Shown one piece after another: positions 45,975 through 58,569 of a DNA stretch of 64,000 bases. The notes under the pieces are model-generated. The model worked only from the letters and a program-made list of their open reading frames with translations. It had not been told where the DNA came from and did no database searches. The stretch lies in assembly GCF_029962835.1 (NCBI RefSeq), contig NC_080589.1:22992586-23056585 (forward strand), written 5' to 3'. Position 1 is the first letter of the stretch, and each line of letters begins with the position of its first letter. The translations under genes and the position numbers were made by a program. The stretch is from Magnolia sinica (taxonomy: Eukaryota; Streptophyta; Magnoliopsida; Magnoliales; Magnoliaceae).

Positions 45975-48900
45975 TCAATTTAGATTGCACATACCAAGAT
46001 CAAATTTCAATTTATTAAACCTACTTTTGTTTAGCGGCTTAGTAAAAATGTCAGCAAGTTGATTCTCGGTCGGAATATATTCCAAAGAAATTATTTTTTC
46101 TTCCACTAATTCACGAATGTAATGATACTTAATGTTAATGTGCTTGGTACGTGAATGCTGAATTAGATTTTTAGAAATATTTATTGCACTGAAATTATCA
46201 CAATATAAAACCATTGACTCCTGTGCAATTCTATAATCGCTTAACAATCTATTCATCCAAACAAGCTGAGTATATGCATTTCCAGCTGCGATGTATTCAG
46301 CCTCAATAGTTGAGAGCAATACAGAACTTTGCTTCTTACTAAACCAAGAAACTAAACAATTTTCGATATAGAAACAACCACCACTGGTAGATTTCCTATC
46401 ATCAATATTACCAGCCTAATCAACGTCAGTGTATCCAGCCAACTGAACACTAGTATCATATGGATACTAAAGACTCAAATTAATAGTACTTGCGACATCG
46501 AATAATCTGCTTAACAGCAATTAGATGTGACTCCTTAGGGTTAGATTGATATCTAGCGCAAATACCAATACTAAAAGCAATATTAGGTCTACTTGTAGTT
46601 AAATAAAGTAAATTGCCAATCATACTATGATATAATTTATGATCCATATATTTACCTATAGAGTTCTTTGAGAGTCTTAAGGTTGTACTCATAGGAGTAT
46701 CAAAATTTTTACCATTCTCAAATCCGAACTTTTTAATCAAGTTCAGAACATATTTGGTCTGAGAAATAAAAATACCATCAGGTTGTTGTTTTACTTGCAA
46801 CCTTAAGAAATAATTTAATTCCCCAACCATGCTCATTTCGAACTTAGATTTCATTAAATCTGCAAACTCAACAGTCATGTTAGTACAGGTAGATCCATAA
46901 ATAATATCATCAACATAGATTTGTACCATTAAGATATCATCGTTATGTTTTTTAACAAAAAGAGTTTTATCAACACTTCCCATTTGAAATTTATGACTTA
47001 GTAAAAAGTTAGTCAACTTTTCGTACCATGTCCTGGGAGCTTGTTTCAATCCGTAGAGAGCCTTTTTAAGGTGGTAGACATGATCAGTGTTCTTAGGGTC
47101 TTCAAAACCCGTTGGTTGTTCAACAAATACTTCTTCATGTAGATCGCCATTTAAGAAAGCACTTTTTACATCCATTTGATAAATTTTAAATTTTCTAAAG
47201 CAAGCAATATATATGAATAGTCTGATTGATTCAAGACGAGTTATTGGGGCAAAGGTTTCATCATAGTTGATGCCTTCAATTTGAGTGTACCCTTGTATAA
47301 CCAGTCTAGTCTTGTTTCGAATTATATTATCAAGTTCATCAGACTTATTTTTGAAAATCTACTTAGTTCTGATAATATATTTATCTTTAGGTTTAGGAAC
47401 AGCATACCAAATATCATTTCTCACAAATTGGTTAAGCTCTTCTGGCATTGCTACTATCCAGTTTTCATAGTAAGAGTTTCTTTTACGTTAGCCGGTTCTA
47501 TCTGGGATGTAAAACATACGTAATTACATATATCTTCTAGTTGTCTACGAGTGCGCACACCAGTGAGAGGGTTTCCAAGAATTTGAGTGGTTAGATGATC
47601 TTTAACAGTCCTCAGATCAGAGTTAGATTGATTTGATGAAGTATCTGGTTTGTCAATTAAAAGAACTTCATCACTATCTGAACTTGAGACAGGTGTAATT
47701 AAGTGATCGTCAATGACCACATTAATGGATTCTTGAATAACACCGGTCTTCTTATTCAGGACTCGATATGCATGACTGTTCAAAGAATATCCTAAAAAGA
47801 TACTTTCATCACTCGTAGTGTCAAACTTACTCAGATTTTTACGGTCACGTAAAATACAGCACTTGCTGCCAAAAACTCGAAAGTATTTGACACTAGGCTT
47901 CTTATCAAACCATAGTTCATAAGCAGTTTTATAATAAGTTTTACTTGTATAAATCCGGTTGATTATATAGCATCAAGTATTTACAGCTTTAGCCCAAAGA
48001 TTTTTAGGGAGCTTCATACTATTCAACATTACATTTACCATTTCTCGAAGCACTCTATTTTTTCTTTCAACAATTCCATTTTGTTGTGGTGTTTTAGGTG
48101 CAGAGAATTCATGTGATTTCCCTGATCGCAACAGAATTTCTCAAAACTGCTATTTTCGAATTCTGATCCATGATCACTACGGATCTTGCTAACTTGAGAA
48201 CCTTTTTAAATTTAGATCCATTTGAGAATCCTTTTTACTTCATCAAGGGTTTCTGATTTATCCCTTAAGAAGGCTACCCAAGTGAATTTGGTAAAATCAT
48301 CCACGATTACCAGTATATATTTTTTGCCACCTCGACTCTCCATCCTGGTTGGTCCTATAAGATCCATATGGAGAAGCTCGAGTGGTTTTGATGTGGCATT
48401 GGAGTTCACCTTTTTGTGAGCACTCCTAGTTTGCTTGCCAATCTGGCATTCGCCACATATCTTGTCTACTTTTTGTAGTTTAGGTAGACCTCTTATTAGT
48501 TCTCTTTTGCTCAATCTATACAGATTGCGGTAGCGTACATGTCCAAGGTGTTTATGCCATAATTCAGTCTCATCGGTATGGACCATGTAACACGATTGAA
48601 TAGATGAGCTATAATCACTTACGATGTAGCAGTTTTCAGAAGTTCTACGACCAGTTAATATTATTGAACCATTTTTGTTTAAAATTTCACACTCTATGTT
48701 AGAAAATTTAACGCTGATTTTTATCGCATATTTGAGAAATGCTTAACAAGTTATGTTTTAAACCTTTAATGTACAGAACCTTCTCAAATAAGGGGAGGTT
48801 AGAAAATTGAATCGTACCTTGGCCAATAATCCTACAGTTGCTACCATTACCAAATGTGACAGAACCATTATTCATAACTTTAAGAGTGGTGAACAGACCT

Positions 48901-50767
48901 TTGTCACTAGTCATATGCCTGGAGCATCTACTGTCTAGGTACCACTTTGAATGGCTTGAAAGCTTTGAAAGCCATGTGGGCAACCAAGCAAGTAACCTTA
49001 GGAACCCATTTCATAACCGTTTTGGGTTTAGGAGTATAGTTGGTCTTCTTATATTTATAGTTGTTGTAAGAATGACCCATTGAGTTAGATTTTAAGAGCT
49101 CCTTTAGTAAATCAACTATTTTCTCAGCTAAAGGGTTTCGGTTCTGATTATTATAGTTGATATGATTACTTTTAGGTTTAAATGATTGAAATGTTTAGCA
49201 TTTTTAGAAAACTTTTGATTTGAACTTTTCTCTTTTGAGTTTAAGGACTCTCCTTTTACAAACTTAGGAGAAGTATTCTTCTGTTTAGGAGGAACATTTT
49301 TATCATAACCCAAACCGGATTGATCGCCACGTTTTCTTGATCTAGATAAAAGTTTTTCTAACTTAGGATCACCTTAGGCATACCTCCATGTATCCTTTAA
49401 ACTCAAAAGAGAAGAGACTTCAAGTTTAAGATTTTCATTTTCAGATTTTAGATTTTTAATCAAGGAAGTTTTGAAATCTAAATCACATTTTGATTTTTCA
49501 AAACAATCTGAAATGTGGGATTTTTCTAAAACAAGAGAATCAAAATTTTCTTTAAATTTTAAAACTTTTCTTTTTGAAGTTTTAGTTTTACTGCAATTTT
49601 ACAACTTTTCTTGTATAGGGCATTGTAAGTATCTTGAAGGCCTTCTTCATATTCATGATCACTATTCAGATTTTCTTCACTAGTTAAATCATCATGATCT
49701 AAAAAAGTGAACTTAGTTAGAGTCATAAGGGCTTTAACTTCAATGCCCGACTTAGTTTCAGAATCTTCTGATTCAGAAGAAGCTTCAGAATCTTCTGATT
49801 CAGAAGAGGCTTCAGTGCCAGAAGATTCATCCCAAGTAGCTAACATTTCTTTCTTTTTAGGTTTGTCCTTTTTAGGACACTTGTTTACTAATTGCCCATA
49901 TTCTTAGCAGTTGTAACATTGACTATCTTTTAAAGATTTCCAAGTTTTAGATTTAGATTTAGATATTTTCTTATCATTTGATTTTTGAAAATCAACTTTC
50001 TTTTTACTTTTAAAAATCTTGTAAAACTTTTTCACTAAAAGGGCCATATCATCTTCAGAATTTTCTTGAGAAATACATTTAGAAGATTTAAGGGTAATAG
50101 ATTTACCTTTAGGAGCTTTGAAATTTAACTCATAGGTTTGTAAAGACCCAACTAGTTCTTCTACCCTCATATTATCCGTATTACGAAGTTCCTGAATCGC
50201 GGTAATCTTTGAGTTAAATCGTTCAGGTAGTGAGCGTAGTATCTTTGCACACACTTTAGTTTCTGGGATTTTATCGCCAAGACCCCACATAGAGTTCACA
50301 ATGTCATTTAATCTTGTATAAAAGTCCATGAACATTCCATTTTCCTCCATATGTATTTCCTCAAATTTGGTTATGAGGAGTTGGACTTTAGATTTCTTGA
50401 CAATTGATGTTCCCTCATGTGTCATCTCTAAAATACCCTAAGATTACTTTGTAGTATCACAGGATATAATTCTTTTGAATTCATCTGGTGATAGTGCGCA
50501 AGTGATTGCATTTAGTGCTTTTGCATTGGCACTACTCTCACTTTTTTGAAATGTGGTCCAAGAAAAATAAGGTGAGATTTTCATTGATTTGGATCCATCG
50601 ATACCAGTAACTTTAATGGTAGGAGGGGTCCATTCAGTCACTGTGGCTTGCCACACGCTCTCATCCATGAATTTAAGGGAAATCCTCTTCCTGGCTTTCC
50701 AATAGGCATAATTGGAGCCATCAAATGGTGGAGGCCTAGTGACTGAAAGACTATCAAAATTTGACAT
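45975..50767 (-). pseudogene. SIRE-type gag-pol pseudogene
   Basis: Gag starts at ATG 50767 (MSNFDSLSVTRPPPFDGSNY) and is interrupted by two stops near 50440. The zinc knuckle near 49905 has Gln for the His. An acidic SSESEDSE repeat follows (49740-49810). The protease site reads DSRCSRH instead of DSGCSRH. Integrase keeps its HHCC finger (48212-48586) and the first acidic residues, then frameshifts. RT (46480-47175) retains MDVKSAFLNGDL and YVDDIIYGS. RNase H (45975-46319) starts MLSTIEAEYIAAG and keeps the IFTKPL motif. Several domains are readable, but the polyprotein is broken repeatedly. Confidence 0.88.
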
Positions 50768-50837
50768 CTTATAAATAGCTTAGATCGATTAGCTCAGGAA
50801 ATAAATCGAAAAATATAACAATTAAAACGAGCTATTA

Positions 50838-50850
50838 GACTTTGATGTCA
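50838..50850 (-). promoter_or_regulatory. Decayed primer-binding site (initiator tRNA-Met type)
   Basis: The minus strand reads TGACATCAAAGTC next to the 5' LTR. It differs from the usual TGGTATCAGAGCC only by transitions, as expected for a methylated, ageing copy. It fixes the inner edge of the 5' LTR. Confidence 0.65.
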
Positions 50851-52567
50851 CTTTCAAAAACTCAAACTGAAAGGAAATAAAGGAAATAGCAAGAAATAAA
50901 TTCTAAACTATTATAACATTCCCCACAATGCTTAAAATGTAAATATTACAACATTCACATCCACACATACATCCCACAAATTTGAATGATAAAAGAAATA
51001 GAAATTAAACAAACATTCAAATTACAAGACACAAAGAATTATAGTGTTTTGCCTGTGTGTTCACCAACTATTAAACAACAACCACACAGCTTGCTACTCC
51101 ACTCTTAATATCCTCACACAGGGGATATTAACGTTCATTATGAACATATGTTTCTCAGGTTCACCTAAAACCTTCACAATTGTGTCTTTCAAATAGGCTT
51201 ACACAATTCAAAAACCCCAACCTCTGAGTTTTCTGGCTCTCCTCAGATAACCAACACAATGAGATTTTTCTGGCTTAATCTCAAATAAAACCAAAAGAAG
51301 GAAATTTACAATAATGTAAAATACTTGGATTTCTCCTTTTGTAGTAGCCTGGAAGAACCAATCGGAGTAAAAGTTCGAATATAGAAGTTCAATGTCCAAT
51401 ACTCACTTTGAAATGGTTCTATGTTCTAATTGATTTTAAATTAAATCAAGCTGGGCTAGCTCTATTTGATTTTGATTCTAAGAAGTGGAATATCCCAATT
51501 CCTCCTTCAAATTAGATTGGAATGCAGAAACAAAACCAAATAAGAAAAGCTAACAAAAGAGAATATTAAATATGCACAATGTAGCTTAAAAAGAACACAA
51601 ACTTATCTCTCAGAGTGATGCTTTGATTTTACTTGAATTCGATCTCAAACTCTGAAATTCATGCTCTATTTATAGTTGTAGAAATTGCATCTATGACTGG
51701 TCCTGTGGACACTACGACTGGTCGTAAGGCGAATTGCATTTTGAAATTTTGAGCATGATCGGATAAAATCGTTCCACGACTGGTCGTAGACCTTGTACAA
51801 CCGGTCGTGACACTTCCACAACTGGTCGTGACCATCCTACGACTGGTCATGAGGCACCAGGTTTGTTCGCTGTAGTTTGAGTCGTAGATCCTGGACTGGT
51901 CATAGGACGAGTTGTGCACTGTTTACACAACTGGTCGAACAGAGTCCAGGACTGGTCGTAGCTCAAGCAAAAAATTTTAAAAATTTACAACAAACCTAGG
52001 ACTGGTCTTGGAATTTCTTGGACTGGTAGAGGCAGTTCTAGGACTAGTCGAACAAGGTCCAGGACTAGTCTTAGAACAGACCAAACACTTATAAAATGAT
52101 TCAATTGACTTATGTATACAAAATGACCTACCCTAAGGTCAATCTAAGGTCATTCATACCTTAAATGTGAAGTATGGACATTGAATCTTCATTTCTTCAG
52201 ATGATGGTTGACCTTTGAAGATTATGAAGCTTTGAGATCTCTACATGATATATCTTGAACATGAGATCTTTTAAAGCTTGGATTTGTCGTTCTTGAGTTG
52301 TACTTGATTTTGAGTTGAACATTATCTTGAGTCTTGAACAAGCACTCGTATTTTCTATGTAGCTTTAAAAACTCTGAACATTGAAGCAAATAAAAGTGGA
52401 CAAAGTACTTGACCTTGCATTTCTTGAAGTAGATCATCGTTCTTAACTTGAAGTATTGTGATGCAGTGCCTTGAACATATAAATCAACATGCTACACAAG
52501 ACACAGATTGTGTTTTTGGCACCACAAAATTTGACAACTAAAGGAGCAGGAAACCATAACACTTACA
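50851..52567 (-). repeat. 5' LTR of the SIRE-type element, shortened
   Basis: It aligns with the 3' LTR from about 42218 onward, but lacks the roughly 240 bp corresponding to 41975-42217. The palindrome cluster is present (51690-52080). The outer end CTTACA meets the target duplication AAATC. Confidence 0.82.
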
Positions 52568-52919
52568 AAATCTCAGGTGGACCACACTATAAGAAAATAA
52601 TGATGTCAATTATTAAAAGCCTTGCAACGTTTATTTTATATCCAACCTGCTGATTAGATTATGCAGGTGAAGGGAAAAACAAACATCAGCTTGATCCAAA
52701 ACTTTTGTAGCTCTGATTAAGTTTTTAAACTATGGATGTTCGATAATATTATTTCCTATGATGTTTTCCAAATGAGATTTGGATCTACCTATTTTTGTCA
52801 TGCAATGAAATGATACAGAAAAATGGATGGACAGGGTATATGAAACACATATATTATAGTGGGCAAAATGGCTAGTGGCAGACTCACTAGCCAATTCCAA
52901 CGTTCCCCATGGACGGATG

Positions 52920-53295
52920 GTGTCTCACTGAGGCCACTATGATGTATATGTTTTATACAAGCAGTCCAGCCCCAGAAGGAGGCAGATTGAAGGCTCAAGT
53001 AGACAGCACTGCAGGAAGAATTGAGGATTGAAAGCCTGCCGTTGAAAACTTCATGGGCACACTGAAGTTTTGGATTACTCACATAGTTATGTTTTTCCTT
53101 CATCCATGTTTATATGACCCTGTGAACAAGTTAGATGGAAATTAAACATCATCGAGGCCTTAGAAGTTCAATACCCGTTCACTTGAGGCTTTTATCTACC
53201 TACATTTTTTTGGCTCTTGCTCTTAAATGATTGTTCAAAATAGATGAATAGTATGGATAAAACACATACATCATGCTAGGCTCACAAGGCTCCTA
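52920..53295. mobile_element. Foldback MITE, GGGCCCACC family, degenerate
   Basis: The left arm has GAGGCCACTATGATGTATATG and the right arm ACACATACATCATGCTAGGCTC, with GAAGTTTTGGATTACTC in the middle. The arms are eroded and the ends approximate. Confidence 0.55.
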
Positions 53296-53378
53296 AGAGG
53301 TCCATCCATCTCTTGCTAGGACGCAGTCAATGTGATACTTGAATGACTACCGTTAAAAATCTCTTGGGGTTATAAAAG

Positions 53379-55078
53379 TGAAAAGGAGAGCTAGCGATGA
53401 CTTAGAGGGGGTGAATAGGACAATGCCAAATAATTGAAATAAAAGTGAAATATAAAGAATATAAAATCTCAATTACTTAAGTATTGAAACCTTGATTCCA
53501 AATGATTTGTAGGACAACCTTCACCTAAAATGTTAGGCAGGATAATATCATTTCACGAATATCTTTAAAATCAATCTTTCAAACTAGTAAGTGAAAACAA
53601 AATAATTACAGTATCCACCATAAGAAATAAATAACATTCACCACACGAATGAAATAAATAATATTTTCCCAAAAAAAAAGAATAAAGCATTCACCACAAG
53701 GCTCAAGGAGTTATAGTGGTTCGATGCTTAAAACAACCACACTTACTTCATTCCCAAAATTACCATCCTCGTAATTTTGGCTTTCATTAAAATAATGTTT
53801 TCACAAGTTCACCTTAACAACCTAATGCACTTCCTTGTGATTTTCACGGGCTCACTACAATAAAACCCATTTTGTGATTTTGACTAGCTATCACAAATAA
53901 AAATCCACTTTGTGATTTTCACGGACTATCACAAATCAACCCACTGAGATTTCACAAGCTATCTTAGAAAAATATAAATGAAAGAAAACAGTAAATAACT
54001 TATCTTCAAATGCCAATTGAAGATGTAGTAGAAACTTGTAGCTGAAGAACTTTTTTCTTGAATGTACAGAAGACAATATTCACTCAAAAGAAAGAGTATA
54101 GGGTTTTATAGTATTTTAGAAATGAAAAACCCAAATGCTACTTGATTCAATTCTCTTAGATCTGAAAAGGAATATAGAATACTCTTTAAAATAAGATTGA
54201 AATGATCTTTGAGAAAGGGAATTGAATAAGCTAAAAATAAATTATCAATACCACACAATTAACTTGCTAAGGACTTAAGCTTCTCTCTCACTTACAGGAG
54301 ATTTAGAGTGATTTTTCGTTGTAGTTTAGTATGAGAGAAGGCATCTATTTATACACAAAGATATTGGAAATTCGGCCAGCCTAAGAATAGCTTCAGCTGG
54401 CCAGATTCCACCAGATTCGTTCCAACGACTATCGGAATGCGCGGGATAAGATTTATCCAAAATTCGGTTGACCCGAGATGAAATTCAGATGGCACATCAC
54501 AATTTGGCTAGACGAATTTGCCAATCGGCTGACCTAATTCATGCGAATTTTAAAAGATTGCATTGGTAGAATTTGACCCGAACTTCACTCGAGCTGGCCG
54601 AATTTCAAGTTTGGATTAGCCGAACTAAAAGTTAGGTTAGCTGAATTTTTAACTGAATTTAAATTTTAACCCGAACTTGAAGTTAGGTTAGCCGAGGAAG
54701 TTAGGCTGGCTGAACTCCAGAGTAAAAATACTATTAAAAAATAAAATTAATGAATTTTTGAAAGTACCTAACCTAAGGTTTTTTTAGGATTATACCACCC
54801 GTGTTTTAGCAAATACATAGGACAACTTGTCTTAAACTTGTCTTGAACTTTGTCTTGAACTTATTTTCAAATTGGGTGACGATTACTTGAGACAATATGT
54901 TGATTTTGCGCTAATCATAAGCCGAATTTGAGCTGATCATAGGTCGATCTTGAGCTGATCATAAGCCGATCTTCAGACATGTAGAGTAGTTGTTATTTAA
55001 TACTTGTGATTTGACTTGTAACACTTTCGTCTTACGAAATTTGACAAACCATGTGTGCTAAACATATAAGCACTTATA
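53379..55078 (-). repeat. Solo LTR of a second SIRE-like family
   Basis: It begins TGAAAAGGAGAGCTAGCG with TTAGAGGGGGTGAATAGG, the signature start of Maximus-type LTRs, and ends AGCACTTATA. A minus-strand TATA box TATAAATA lies at 54346-54353. Upstream of it (54365-54990) are repeated GGCTNGCCGAA-type words and a GAGCTGATCATA(A/G)GTCGATC repeat. The flanks are two halves of a foldback element (GTTAAAAATCTCTTGGGGTT on the left, TTTTTTGGATAAAGTTGAT on the right). Clean target duplications were not seen. Confidence 0.7.
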
Positions 55079-55346
55079 ATTTTTTTGGATAAAGTTGATA
55101 TTTGTGTTTTTCATTCACTGAGTTCTATGTGCCCAAATCAACACATTGGCAGTCAAATAAATACTAAGTCGACCTGTAAACATCTTACCCGATATGGGAC
55201 TAAAACTACTCCAAACTTTAGTACCAACTTTGGTCAAAACACGACATGACTCAACATTTGCAATGGTGGTACAAGTTAGACAAGGTATGACTTAGGATAG
55301 ATTTCAAAGGTAGATAATTGCCCGCCTCCTTACATTACCCGACTTA

Positions 55347-55378
55347 GGGTAATGTTGTGGGCGCCCACAACATTACCC
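55347..55378. repeat. Perfect 32-bp palindrome
   Basis: The arms are GGGTAATGTTGTGGGC and its exact reverse complement, with no spacer. Partial copies of the arm (CATTACCC at about 55333, ACAACATTACC at about 55380) flank it, giving several alternative hairpins. Confidence 0.95.
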
Positions 55379-55425
55379 CACAACATTACCTGATGCATTG
55401 GGTCGTTGGCAGCGGAGGCAATGCC

Positions 55426-55433
55426 TATATAAG
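55426..55433 (+). promoter_or_regulatory. TATA-like box (TATATAAG)
   Basis: It lies 48 bases after the palindrome inside ATGCCTATATAAGGCAT, followed by a purine-rich, leader-like stretch to 55560. It may be a promoter of an unidentified element. No gene is recognised downstream. Confidence 0.35.
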
Positions 55434-55620
55434 GCATTCGGGATGCATAGACATAGGGAGACATATACTAAAACAGAGAGAAAGGAAAGGAGAAAGAAAC
55501 ATAGAGTGAGAGTGACAAAAAAATAGAGAGTAGAAAGAGAGACGAAAAATACAGAGAGGGTCCGAGGGTTAGAGTTTGCTGGAAGGTGCTACCCAAGGTG
55601 CTTAGTGCCTATTCGATTTT

Positions 55621-55640
55621 CCAATTACCATGGTAATTGG
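55621..55640. repeat. Perfect 20-bp palindrome
   Basis: CCAATTACCATGGTAATTGG reads the same on both strands. It lies about 240 bp after the 32-bp palindrome. Confidence 0.95.
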
Positions 55641-57380
55641 TTGCAAAGAAGTAATAATTACTTTTTACTTGTATTTGTAATGATTGTTGGTAATCCTATT
55701 GACTGCTGTCGGATGTTTGTTTTCTATAAAATTTTCGGTAGACTATTCATAGAATCACTAGTAGTGTGTTTGGTGTGTTGGTGTATTAGTCATGTCATAC
55801 CGATTGGTATGTTATGGTGTCCACCACTTCATCTCTATTATAGATGCAAACACATGTTTGAATTCCTTTCCAATCCCTAAAAAAGAAGTGGATTGTTGTC
55901 TCCCCCTCTCACTAGACCAGTGGTCAGTGGTCAATGTGATGTGGGCCCCACTTTTCTGTAAGTGTTTCATCCACCCCGTTCATCCATATTTACCTATCAT
56001 TTGGGGGTTCGTCATAATCAGTGGGGCCTTAGAAAGGTACTTACAGACTAAATCAAATGTATCCACTCTTTTCTATTGTATCTTCCACTTGATGTTTGGA
56101 TATGCTTCAACTCCTGGGAGCAACCACTATATGGTTGACCAATATAAACGGACGACCAGTGTGGATAAATTGATGTGCATTCAAGGTCACTAGAATGGAG
56201 CTTACTTAGAATGAAAAGATGTACAAGAGTAACTGACTATGCAATCCGTTTTCAATAGTGAGTGGATTTCCACCATTAAAATCCTCCAACATTCCAACAT
56301 CTTTTGCATATACCGGTTCTCCTCAAATTTCAATAACAATTTCTCTCAATTAGCAGATCCACACCTGATTAGTGCAATGAACACAACTGGACCAAAATAC
56401 TCCTTGGTGTTGCTTTTAGGCCCTGCAAGTCATATCTACATAAACTAGCAAATCATAGTCCAAAACAGATCCACACATTTTCCACAGTCCATCACACTAA
56501 CAAATCGATGCAAATCATTGTCCAAAACAAATCCAAAAAAGTCCTTACAAAAAATCTACATAAATCACCTAGTCAACTGACTAGTGTATCCGGTAAGCTT
56601 TATCTTAGCATCACGACATGAGCTGAATGGTGAGGATTAAAATCAAGCAACTGAAGATAATCCTTATCAAGGCCTCAACTGATTGTGGTGTTTCTTCAAC
56701 ACCATCTCCCTGTGGTCCGTTGCCACCACTGGATGGACAATAATAGGATGGTGGAGGGTATTGCGTTATAGGATGGTTGCTGCAACTAGCAATGCAACAC
56801 CGTCCATGCGTCGACCCCCTGTTATCATGATTGTCTTCGATTTCACCTACTGGTGCATTAGTAAACTCCAAATACTCATAGAAAGTAGTCCATTAACTAA
56901 ATGCCTCCGACCTCGATTTGTATCCATGGAAACGGGCCATGGAATATCCCTCAACCTGTTCACGACACTCCTCGCAGTTATAATAGATCCTAGGTCAGCG
57001 TCCATTAAATACTGTGTACATCTTCTTACCCATCTGCACATAAGGAAATAATTGTATAAGGTCATAGCAATTGTATTAATATTGGTAAAAATTAATATAA
57101 ATATCACAATTTATCTCCAACTACAACAGAAACCTGGTTTTATACCATTTCGAAGAGTGCATACCTGATGTTGTCCTGAAGCTGTTAAACTTGTATAATT
57201 ATCTTATACATTATGCAGATATAAACATCATAGTCATAATTTAAACAAATTGTTTTAGTAGCTTAAAAACAGCTAATGCGGATTGAAAGATATTGAAGGA
57301 TGGAACATTAAATACACTTCATAATCCAAAATACCTAAAAGTTATCATCCAAAAAAAAATACACACACACACGCGCATCA
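55641..57380. other. Stretch with unidentified short ORFs
   Basis: Two overlapping minus-strand ORFs (56847-57107 and 56611-56871, about 86 codons each, different frames) might be parts of one broken gene. The second ends in a hydrophobic segment, ALIRIIFSCLILILTIQLMS, like a C-terminal membrane anchor. I recognise no family. A partial foldback phrase (GATGTGGGCCCCACTTTTC) is near 55940, and a short (CA)n lies at about 57361-57372. Confidence 0.35.
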
Positions 57381-57744
57381 TTGCGTGATCCTAAGTCATG
57401 TCCCGTATATCAGAGTCGGCTCGACTTGAGACTTGTACCATTGCGACCGCACCGTTGTCGCGGTTCCAACCCTATGTCTTGCACACCGATCCGATACCCT
57501 GACAGGAAGATGTGGGCCGGCATTTATTTCGAAGAAACGCCGCGCTTTTACAATCCTAAGAGAATCTCTACGACATGTCCTATCAATCAATCAATCCATC
57601 ACTTCATGTCAAGTACATATCACCTTTCACCCCATCCCCAAGCAACCATTAAGTCAACTCTCTCTCACCCTCTCTCTTACACACCCATACATGTCAAGTA
57701 CACATCACCTCACCCATCACTCACATCCATCACTCTCTCTCCTT

Positions 57745-57751
<7 letters not shown>

Positions 57752-57781
<30 letters not shown>
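57752..57781. repeat. (CT)n microsatellite
   Basis: A pure CT run of about 30 bases within the long LTR. Confidence 0.9.
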
Positions 57782-57783
<2 letters not shown>

Positions 57784-58569
57784 ACAATTTCCAAGCATCC
57801 AAAGAGAAAAAAAAAGTGGACGTCCAAGCCATCCCAAGTGAGAAAAAAAAGTGATTTTGGTAGCCCACCTTTCCATCCCAAAAATCCATCATCCTAGCCC
57901 TTTATTTCTCATCCTCTCCATCAAAGTGAAGCACAAGGAGATTGGCATTCCAACGGACCGAGAAGATCGAACGGTGGGTGCTTCCATAGGCTAGATTTCA
58001 TTGTTTTGATGATGGACCAAGTGAGGCCTGCTGATCGTTGGTATAGATCTCTGTTTAAACCCTAAGATGTGGCCGATGGCCCACCTTGATCTTCATGATC
58101 ATTCTATGATGGGGCCATTCTCCATGGACCCCATCATGATGTTTATTTTCTAGCTTAAAAAGGGGTCATCTAGACCTTACATCTTGGTGAAGGGATCTCC
58201 ACCGTTGATCTTTGATTTTGTGGGCCCACATGCAATGAGACCCACTTGATGTATGTTTTAAATTATGCAAAGGAGGACCCATAGTGCTGGGGTCCCTCCA
58301 TCACACGTGTCCCTCTCTCCTTCTCTCTCTCTTTCCCTCTCTTTCTTTTATTCTTGTTATGTGATGATGTAGTGGTGTGGCCCACTTGGATGGATCCCAC
58401 CTTAATGTATGTTTTATCCATACCATTCATCCATTTGGTGGCCCACCGGAGTAAGGCCCACCTTATGCATGTGTTATGCCAAGACCGTCCAGCGTCCAGG
58501 GACGCTGGACGTGGAAAGAAAACAAAAAAAAAAACAAATACTAGCTTGTTTCAAGCCTATGGGGTGGCC

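Larger units (their letters stand above)
41975..52567 (-). mobile_element. SIRE/Maximus-type Ty1/copia retrotransposon, 10.6 kb
   Basis: Long LTRs (41975-43905 and 50851-52567) enclose gag-pol and an extra 3' ORF, all on the minus strand. A perfect 5-bp target duplication AAATC flanks it (41970-41974 and 52568-52572). Long LTRs plus an additional ORF between pol and the 3' LTR are the hallmark of the SIRE/Maximus lineage. The element is dead: many stops and frameshifts, and mutated active sites. Confidence 0.9.
41860..52892. mobile_element. Foldback MITE split by the SIRE-type element
   Basis: The left part (41860-41974) begins GGCTAGTG and reaches AAATC. The right part (52568-52892) restarts AAATCTCAGGTGGACCACAC and ends with the inverted GGCTAGTG (CACTAGCC). 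Joined, they give the usual family order, so the 10.6-kb copia element inserted into a pre-existing MITE. Confidence 0.8.

Noticed and set aside
55605..56193. Two overlapping ORFs of 91 and 133 codons
   Set aside because: No family signature. The second passes through a foldback-like phrase, so coding is unlikely.
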